NCBI GenBank assembly: GCA_035651635.1 | Contig: DASRFK010000278.1 | Location: 1 to 17,871 of the forward strand | Direction: 5' to 3' | Source: JANXQE01 sp035651635 | Lineage (GTDB): Bacteria > Verrucomicrobiota > Verrucomicrobiia > Limisphaerales > UBA8199 | Length of the DNA: 17,871 nt | In this document: piece after piece, positions 7,346-14,300 of the stretch | Layout of the letters: each line of letters starts with the position of its first letter | How positions within the stretch are numbered: the first letter of the stretch is position 1 | Translations under genes and position numbers: made by a program | The notes under the pieces: generated by a model | What the model was told of the DNA's origin: nothing | Database searches by the model: none | What the model saw: the letters and a program-made list of their open reading frames with translations, nothing else

Positions 7346-7367
7346 TTTCGGCATTCAAAAACATAAT
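7339..7367 (+). promoter_or_regulatory. Candidate promoter of the response regulator gene
   Basis: TTCAGT (7339-7344, 3 of 6), a 17-bp spacer, then CATAAT (7362-7367, 5 of 6). The box lies in the 158-bp gap between sensor and regulator and directly precedes a perfect palindrome. A separate promoter would let the regulator be expressed apart from the kinase. Confidence 0.4.
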
Positions 7368-7385
7368 ATCGGATGTTCATCCGAT
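7368..7385. promoter_or_regulatory. Perfect 18-bp palindrome, candidate operator
   Basis: ATCGGATG (7368-7375), TT, CATCCGAT (7378-7385): two exact 8-bp inverted arms around 2 bp. It begins one base after the candidate -10 box, i.e. over the expected transcription start. A dimeric regulator bound here would block transcription. As RNA it has only a 2-nt loop and no T run, so a DNA-binding site is more likely than a terminator. Confidence 0.5.
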
Positions 7386-7439
7386 TGTCTGCCGCCAGAA
7401 AAAAATGGCATGCTTTGCGCCGTCATGTCGAGCTGCCCT

Positions 7440-8078
7440 ATGGTAGAAACCACACCTTTAATCAAGGTTGCTATCGTAGAAGACAAACGCGAGGAACGGG
7501 AGTCCCTGACCAATTTGCTGCGAAAATCTGATGGCATTGAATGGGTCGGGGCTTGCGGCACTGTGCAGGAGGCGCTGCAAGTGCTCCCGAAACGCAAGCC
7601 CAACATTGTTCTGATGGACATCCATCTCGCCGGCCAATCCGGCATCGATTGTGTCCGCCAATTGCGACCATTGATGCAGGATACTCAATTCATGATGCTG
7701 ACCGTTGTTGAAGACCATGACAAGATTTTTGATTCGTTGAGCGCGGGCGCGACCGGCTACCTGCTTAAAAGCACGAGTGCGCCGAAACTGTTGGAAGCGA
7801 TTGAGGAACTGCATCGAGGGGGTTCGCCAATGTCTGGTCAAATCGCCCGGGAGGTGATTCGTTTTTTTCAAACCAAGTCCCCAGCTCCTGGAACCGAGGA
7901 CCTGACTAACACTGAACAACGGGTGTTGGAGCTGCTCGCGCGTGGCCTCCTTTATAAGGATGTGGCCGATAGGCTCGAAACGTCCCTGAGCACTGTGCGA
8001 ACGCACATTTGGCACATTTACAGGAAGCTTGAGGTTCACAATCGGACGGATGCGATTCGGAAAGGGCTCCGCCGATGA
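7440..8078 (+). CDS. NarL/FixJ-type response regulator (receiver + LuxR HTH)
   Basis: A 212-residue two-component regulator. In the receiver domain (about 8-125), the acidic pocket is Glu14-Asp15 (VED), the phospho-accepting Asp60 lies in 'IVLMDIHLAG', Thr88 in 'MMLTVVED' and Lys110 in 'YLLKS'. After a short linker, a LuxR/GerE helix-turn-helix spans about 155-210, with 'LTNTEQRVLELLARGLLYKD' and 'SLSTVRTHIWHIYRKLEV'. It should be phosphorylated by the HisKA_3 kinase encoded just upstream and then bind DNA as a dimer. In-frame ATGs also exist at 7410 and 7425; the one at 7440 is chosen because the receiver fold starts a few residues later. None has a good Shine-Dalgarno. A beta-helix protein gene follows after 39 nt on the same strand and may be co-transcribed. 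Confidence 0.9.
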   Translation: MVETTPLIKVAIVEDKREERESLTNLLRKSDGIEWVGACGTVQEALQVLPKRKPNIVLMDIHLAGQSGIDCVRQLRPLMQDTQFMMLTVVEDHDKIFDSLSAGATGYLLKSTSAPKLLEAIEELHRGGSPMSGQIAREVIRFFQTKSPAPGTEDLTNTEQRVLELLARGLLYKDVADRLETSLSTVRTHIWHIYRKLEVHNRTDAIRKGLRR

Positions 8079-8117
8079 GTAGCAAACCTGGACAACTCAG
8101 CGGAACCCCTAAAAATA

Positions 8118-10268
8118 ATGAAAATTAGTGTTCAAGCCGACTGGCTGCCTCAGCAAATCGCATTGGAGAATAAACCTGTTCGCGACAAGCAACCCTGGAG
8201 AACGATTTTGAGCACTCAATGGTGGAATGCAATCGTTGCCCTCCTCGTGTTGGTGCCGCTCTGTTCAAGATCCCAGCCTGTTCTGTCGGGGGTCACAATG
8301 TATGGGTGCTCTAGCACACGCGGCGATTGGAATGGAGTCAATCGATGGACAACAATTTCGGGTAATGGATATGGTCTGTACCTGTATACGAACAGCGCTG
8401 GATCTCGTGGTTGGCTCAATTTTTCGAACTCTACCGTCTCGCTTACCCCCCATTTCGCACTCTTGGTAGGAACGAATGTTGTTAGCTTTGCAGGAGACTC
8501 AGTGCTTCCTGGCGTGCCAATTGGGTTCAACCTTTATTTTGACGATGATCTCACGAACAACCTGATCAGTGTCGTGGTTGCCAATGGCGGGTTTTCTGTA
8601 GTTGGCCAAGCCCTCAGGACCTGTGGCGAGTTCCTCTCTGTTCCCGGGTCGGGTTCACTCTCCTTTTTTCGTAATGGTTACCTTGTGACTTTGACCGAGA
8701 TCCATTTGACAACGCCAACGACAGATCTTGTGAGCCCATACTCGATTGGTTCCAACGGAGCAATGGATACCGGTGGAGACTTCGCGCTAACGGTTGTGAA
8801 GCCAACCAATACTGTTTCCGGAACTATTATCAATTCTACTTGGACGGCAAGCAATTCGCCGTATGTTGTCACCGGAGACGTTGATGTAGCTACTCTGAAC
8901 ATTCAACCCGGCGTGCAGGTTTTATTTGCGGGCAATTATGCGTTTGAAGTCGATGGAGTACTCAGAGCGAGCGGAACACCCTCCAGTCCAGTGACTTTTT
9001 CAGGCGCCGGATGGCAGGGGATCTTTTTCAACAATTGCAGCCCGGGCTCGATCCTTTCGTCTTGTCGAGTTGCCAATTCGTTAAACAGTGGTTTTCGCAT
9101 ATGGAACAGCAGTGCAGTCTTAGTCAACTGTGATGTCGTGGGCAATGCAACTCTCGGCAACGGTGGCGGCATAAGCATCCAGAATACCAACCCATCAAAT
9201 CTCCAGTTGCTGAACTCCCGCGTCATAGGCAATACCTCCGTCAAATCCGGCGCGGGTATTTATGCAGTGATTGGGGCAAATTCCGTGCTCAATATTACGG
9301 GTTGCATTGTTAGCAACAATGTCGCAAATCCGTCGTTAGCGGTAGAAGCCTGCTATGGTGCCGGTATTTTTGTAAACGGGAATTCCAATATTAGGTACTG
9401 CAGCATCAGAAACAATACTTGCTACGCTCTATCCGGCCCTCCCGGGGGCTCAGGGGTAGCCGTGGGCGGCGGAGTTTTCTATACGAACGGCAACTCCTAT
9501 GTAGGCAATTGCCTAATCTGCTCCAATCAAACCCTAGCTACCGTCGGAGGCGGCGGCGGAGCAAGTTATGCTGCGGGAGGCGGTGTTTTCGTTTATTCCG
9601 GACGGCTGATAATGACCAATTCTATCATATCCGGCAATATTGCTTTGGGCAGTACCTCGCAAGGCGGTGGCCTGCACATCTTTAGCCCGGCCCAAAGCCC
9701 CAATATCGTAAATTGCACACTCGCTTACAACAGCCCTGAAGGACTCTACAGTCAAATTGCGTCGGCTCAATTCATGAACTCGATTGCGTACTTCAATTAC
9801 TCCGGCGGAACCCAGATTGCGGGAACCACGAATGTCACTTACTCGGACGTGCAAAACGGGTTCTCCGGGGTGGGCAATATCAATGTAAATCCTATTTTTA
9901 TCAGCACCTCTGATCCGGTGATCGTTCCGGGTTCCCCCTGCATCGATCGGGGCAACACTAATGCGATCTACAATGACGTGCAGTTTCCTCCGTCACTCGG
10001 TTCGTCGCGAAATGATATGGGCGCCCAAGGTGGGCCCGGAGGAGCGTGGACGATGGCAATTCAGGCGTTTCCACAGATCTATCCGGAGTGCTATGTTGAA
10101 TTCTACGGGGGAGTTCCTGGGTACAACTACGAAATTGATGCTTCTTCGGACTTATTCTCCTGGCAGCCGCTTGAGCAGTTCCAGATCACGCATTTCGGCG
10201 ACCCGGCAGTTTATGTGGAAACGAACAGTCTTCCGTACAGGTTTTTCAGGTTTAACGTCGCACACTGA
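8118..10268 (+). CDS. Secreted right-handed beta-helix repeat protein with choice-of-anchor-Q-like end
   Basis: A 716-residue exported protein. A long basic leader precedes a hydrophobic stretch at about 37-49 (WNAIVALLVLVPLC), read as a signal peptide. Residues about 55-230 form an N-terminal domain I do not recognise. From about 240 the pattern 'PYVVTGDVDVATLNIQPGVQ' with '...GVLRASGTPSSPVTF' starts a parallel beta-helix, with many turns of the 'NCxxxxNxAxxxGGGI' type to about 570. Near residue 590, 'NPIFISTSDP' and 'GSPCIDRGNTN' match the choice-of-anchor-Q module seen next to such helices. The last 60 residues, with 'YEIDASSDLFSWQPL' and 'RFFRFNVAH', form a tail related to that of the giant protein at 11393. 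Such helices often bind or cut polysaccharides, but no catalytic motif is evident. The gene starts 39 nt after the regulator; no Shine-Dalgarno is present. Confidence 0.82.
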   Translation: MKISVQADWLPQQIALENKPVRDKQPWRTILSTQWWNAIVALLVLVPLCSRSQPVLSGVTMYGCSSTRGDWNGVNRWTTISGNGYGLYLYTNSAGSRGWLNFSNSTVSLTPHFALLVGTNVVSFAGDSVLPGVPIGFNLYFDDDLTNNLISVVVANGGFSVVGQALRTCGEFLSVPGSGSLSFFRNGYLVTLTEIHLTTPTTDLVSPYSIGSNGAMDTGGDFALTVVKPTNTVSGTIINSTWTASNSPYVVTGDVDVATLNIQPGVQVLFAGNYAFEVDGVLRASGTPSSPVTFSGAGWQGIFFNNCSPGSILSSCRVANSLNSGFRIWNSSAVLVNCDVVGNATLGNGGGISIQNTNPSNLQLLNSRVIGNTSVKSGAGIYAVIGANSVLNITGCIVSNNVANPSLAVEACYGAGIFVNGNSNIRYCSIRNNTCYALSGPPGGSGVAVGGGVFYTNGNSYVGNCLICSNQTLATVGGGGGASYAAGGGVFVYSGRLIMTNSIISGNIALGSTSQGGGLHIFSPAQSPNIVNCTLAYNSPEGLYSQIASAQFMNSIAYFNYSGGTQIAGTTNVTYSDVQNGFSGVGNINVNPIFISTSDPVIVPGSPCIDRGNTNAIYNDVQFPPSLGSSRNDMGAQGGPGGAWTMAIQAFPQIYPECYVEFYGGVPGYNYEIDASSDLFSWQPLEQFQITHFGDPAVYVETNSLPYRFFRFNVAH

Positions 10269-10301
10269 AAGAGAGCCTCATTGCTTCGGAATTGGCATCT
10301 T

Positions 10302-10739
10302 ATGAAAGACAAAACCGTTCCCTTGGGTTGGGTCGCTTTAGCGTCTCATCGCCTTGGCGAAACGGGTGCCACGATCGCGGTCCTGACCTTACTTCTAACC
10401 GGCTGCCAAACGGCGCTGCCGCCGGATACAGAGCAAGGACCGGACGGAACAATAGCATACAAAGTCCCGGTTGAGTCCAGCGAAGCCGGCGCCCGGATCG
10501 AGGTCAACGGAGAAAGCGTCGGCACCACCCCGATGGTTTTGAAGATTTTTGCAGATCGCGACGGGACCTTTCACAATTTCGGCAGCTACGAATTTATCGT
10601 CAGGGCGTTGCCTCCAGGAACCGGACGCGCCGCACAAACAAAGGTGTTTTACACCGGGGTTCTAATGGGAAAGGAAGACAGGATTCCCGACAAAATCTAT
10701 TTCGATTTCGGACCAAAACAAAACCCTCAAACTCAATGA
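10302..10739 (+). CDS. Small lipoprotein with PEGA-like domain
   Basis: A 145-residue protein with a hydrophobic segment ending in the lipobox LLLTGC (Cys35), so it should be lipidated and kept in the envelope. The leader before the hydrophobic core is long (about 22 residues). The frame also opens at a TTG at 10281, but the ATG at 10302 is preferred. The mature part contains 'GARIEVNGESVGTTPMVLKI' (about residues 65-84), the pattern of a PEGA domain (carboxy-peptidase-regulatory-like beta-sandwich), followed by a beta-rich end. The molecular role is unknown. Its TGA overlaps the ATG of the next lipoprotein gene (ATGA), so the two are translated together; the beta-helix gene ends 33 nt upstream. 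Confidence 0.75.
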   Translation: MKDKTVPLGWVALASHRLGETGATIAVLTLLLTGCQTALPPDTEQGPDGTIAYKVPVESSEAGARIEVNGESVGTTPMVLKIFADRDGTFHNFGSYEFIVRALPPGTGRAAQTKVFYTGVLMGKEDRIPDKIYFDFGPKQNPQTQ

Positions 10740-11221
10740 AAACCACCAGCATCCTCATTTCAGGCCTCGGCGCTCTCCTTGTGACCGGGTGCGCCTCGAC
10801 TCGACAATTCGTTCCGCTGCCCGACCAGGCCCAAAGAATCCAGGACGCCTCCAAAGGTCGGATCTATGTCATGCGACCCGCCGGTGTTGGCACGGCCATT
10901 TCGATGAACGTCAGCGATAGCGGCAAGCCGATTGGCAGCACGGGCGCCCACGGTTATTTGTGCTGGGAAAGAGAGCCGGGAGATACGATAATTACCAGCA
11001 CTTCCGAAGGAGCAAGCAAGGCCCCTCTCTCCGTTCAACCCGGCTCGGTCCATTACATTTTTCAACACGTTCGCATGGGCCTGCTCATGGCGCGAAGCGA
11101 ACTGGAAGTTCTCGATGAGCAAAAAGGACTCAAAATCTTAAAGAAGTGTCACCCTCCCAAAGTGGAACCGCCACCACCATCCGCAGTTGCGGCTTCTGTT
11201 GAAACTATCGAAAAGAAGTAA
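10736..11221 (+). CDS. Small lipoprotein, DUF2846-like
   Basis: A 161-residue protein with a classical lipoprotein signal: MKTTSILISGLGALLVTGC, lipobox LVTGC, Cys19. The mature part begins 'ASTRQFVPLPDQAQR', then 'GRIYVMRPAGVGTAISMNV' and 'GYLCWEREPGDTIIT'. These suit a DUF2846-type beta-sandwich, in which an 'xxYvyR' strand and a 'pGxhxl' turn recur. The tail is low-complexity (PKVEPPPPSAVAAS). The start ATG overlaps the stop of the PEGA lipoprotein by four bases, so they form an operon and possibly one complex. The bases before the ATG are C/A-rich with no Shine-Dalgarno. No specific function can be assigned. Confidence 0.78.
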   Translation: MKTTSILISGLGALLVTGCASTRQFVPLPDQAQRIQDASKGRIYVMRPAGVGTAISMNVSDSGKPIGSTGAHGYLCWEREPGDTIITSTSEGASKAPLSVQPGSVHYIFQHVRMGLLMARSELEVLDEQKGLKILKKCHPPKVEPPPPSAVAASVETIEKK

Positions 11222-11252
11222 ACTGCGCCTTTAACACCGGATCCTTCTGAAA

Positions 11253-11272
11253 TCGCGGTGCATTCTCCGCGA
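11253..11272 (+). other. GC hairpin in the gap before the giant propeller gene
   Basis: TCGCGG (11253-11258), 8-nt loop, CCGCGA (11267-11272). It lies 32 nt after the lipoprotein pair and covers the GTG at 11258 that would otherwise extend the next reading frame. There is no T run, so a terminator role is weak. The rest of the gap (11222-11392) shows no gene. Confidence 0.3.
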
Positions 11273-11392
11273 CAAAACGGACGCTGTCCAGTGCTGAATT
11301 ACAATCCCATGTCACGCCGCGAGCGCGGCCAGCCTGGGCAGTGCGGTTTCGCCGCGTTTCGGGCAATGAACGTATTAATAGATCACCGTTCC

Positions 11393-14300
11393 ATGAGAAC
11401 CCACATTTTCTTTATGTTGGTCACCGGCGCTCTTTACGTGCGACTGGCAACTCTTTCGTGCGCTGCAGGGTCTTTTGGGTATGCCGACCCGATATATGGT
11501 TCAATGAGCTTTAGCAGCCGAGCTTACCCGGAATATTGTACTTCGGATGGCAACGGAGGTCTGATTTGGAGCTTTGATAATGTAATCCTTTCGCACTTTA
11601 ACGGTGCCAATGGCATCCGTGTTGGGGGTGTAGTACGAACAACGATCGACGGTCTTTTGGACACGAACTTTATCGTCGGCCCCTCACTGCAGGGGGCTTT
11701 AGGCACAGCCATTCAAGCCGACGGCCAGGTGTTGGTCGGAGGATTTGTGGTGGGGGACTGGTCGGCGAACGGCGTTCCCAATTACCGAGTGTTTCGATGC
11801 TCCGCAAACGGTGCGTTGGACGCAGGGTATCGTTCGCCGATCTTCGGCGGGCCTCCAAGATTTTTGACGGTCCAGGCGGACGGTAAGCTACTGGCCGCGT
11901 GGACTGACCCTTCGGCCACAACCGAGGCCAACGGTGGAATTGAGGCGTTGGTACGTCTTAACACCGATGGCTCGCCCGATTCGGCCTTTCAAGCACCGAA
12001 CCTGGCCGGCGGCTTTATGGGCATTTTCGCCCAACCGGTTGTGGACACCAATGGGCGAATTTATATAGCGGGCGGCTTTACGAGCGTTAATGGCCAGACC
12101 AGGCAAGGCATCGCGAGGCTGTTGGCAAATGGCACATTAGATTCCAGCTTCGTGCCCTCCGGTTTCTCGTACTCGACCGCGATTAGGAGCGTGCTGTTGC
12201 AGGCATCGGGCAAGGTGGTTATCTCAGGGAGGCTGAGATTAGGCAGCACGGGTTTCACTTATTATCCCATGATGAGACTAAATGTTGATGGAACCCTCGA
12301 CAACTCGTTCAATCTGGTGCTCTCAAGCACCCTGAACTTTTATTCGGCGCGGCTCCTTCGAGCGACTTCAGATGGCAAGATGCTCACCGTCAGCACGAGT
12401 ATGGCGCGTTTCAATAGCGACGGTACCCTCGACAGCACGTTCACCCGACTACCCTTCAGCGGACCAATACCCGGGGCTGAGGCGTACTGGTTCGAGCAAC
12501 TGCCGGACGGCCGGATCGTAGTTCCCAGCGACCCACGATATGGGATTGGCCCGACGACAGTAAACGGTGGACCCTTTAACGGGGCGGTGCGGCTGCAAGC
12601 AGACGGCACCCTCGACGCGAGCTTCTCGCCACCGGTTTTTCAAGGCGATTATTTCCCAACCCAGGTGGTTCAGCAGAGTGACGGGAGCCTTCTGGTGGCT
12701 GGCAGCTTTGACCACATTGGCTCTTACCCTAAACCGAAGGTTGCCCGCATTGATACCAACGGGGTAGTTGATGCGGGCTATACTTTAAATCGAAACAACC
12801 TGATTGCCGTGCTCAGCCTCGCGGAGGTTCCAACCAACCAAACGTACGCCCTGCTTCAGAGTGGAGATGTTTTGAACGGCCTTGTCACCAATAGTCTGGT
12901 TCGTCTTCAAGCAGAGGGAAGCACCGATCCGACGTTCAATCCCGATTTGAGCGGCTACCTTGTTCAGGGATACTCGTTTACGGATTTATTGCTGGATGGA
13001 GCCCAACCGATTGTGTCTTGCGGGATGAGCGCACAAGCCCTGATTAATCAGAGTAACCCTCCTGTCGTTCGTCTGTTCTCTACCGGAAGTATTGACCCCG
13101 GTTTTCAGCCGAACGTGCCCGTGCCAGGTAGCGGCACCTTTTTCGATGGCACACCCATTCTCGACTGGAGCACTGCAACCGTGGACAACATCGGACACCT
13201 TGTCGTGGGCGACCTTCAGCTTCTGAATACCACGGCGGATGGAAAAATCATCGCTGCCGTTGGCACCAGCACCGATGGCACGTCCTATACCTACCAGGTA
13301 ATCCGTTTAAAAAGCGATGGCACTTCTGACAGCTCACTTGCTAACCCAACGGTTTCATCAGGTGGAGTTTTCTTTTCTAGTCCTGATGTCGTCACCTCTG
13401 CAGGTAATGGCCAGGTCAGCGCTGTCTTTCCTATCCGTTGCATCACCGGGGCTATTGCTCAATCAAACGGGACTTTGGTGGTTTGCGGCAGTTTCACCAA
13501 CGTCAATGGGAGTGCGCGTTCTGGCATTGTTCGCTTGAAACCAGATGGAACTCTCGATGGCGGTTTTCCCGCCGGCGTTGGGCCGACCACCCAGAACGGA
13601 GTTGAACCGATAAAAGTCAGCGGGGTTTCCTTGGATCTCGCGGGCAGAATCTGGGTGACGGGCAATTTCGTTAAGTGGGACGGCTTTAATGCTCCTGGCT
13701 ACGTCAGATTGAATATTGATGGCACGGTAGACACCTCCTGCGTGCCACAAACCAGCTACTACGGCTGGGAGCAGGACGACATTCCGATCTTCAGTCGTGC
13801 AGTTCCTGGTTCTGCGGGGGACTGTTTCGTACTCGGCTCTCATCTGTCGCAGGGAAGCTTTTGGCCCGTTGGTCTTACTCGATTGGTCGATTATCCACTC
13901 GGAGAAAAACCTGGCACCGTTCTGTGGGCCCTCTCCCAAAGCAATTTTGTTAACGGAGTAGGGGTGAGCCCCAGTGGCACCGCTTTTTTCATCGGGCCAC
14001 AAGGTCTCACCGCGGTGGGCACCAACGGTGCGGTGTTATGGGCCAGCAAAATCCCGAATAATCCAAAAGGCACGCTGGCCGTAGCCACAAACGGCACGGT
14101 TTATTCACAATCTGGGGGATTGTTTGCAGTCAACGCCAGCGGTACTGTCGACTGGAGTTTGCGCAATGTGTCCGGCGGTGGCAATGGCCCTGCAATCGGT
14201 CCTGACGGGACCATTTATTTTGCTGACGAGGATAGCAATCAGGTCCCACATGTTTCCGGAGTTAGTCCGGATGGGGCAGTGAAATGGTCGACGCAGATCG

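Noticed and set aside
11258..11392. GTG at 11258 as start of the giant protein (45 extra residues)
   Set aside because: It lies in a hairpin and would place a charged 45-residue stretch before the signal peptide that begins at the ATG at 11393.
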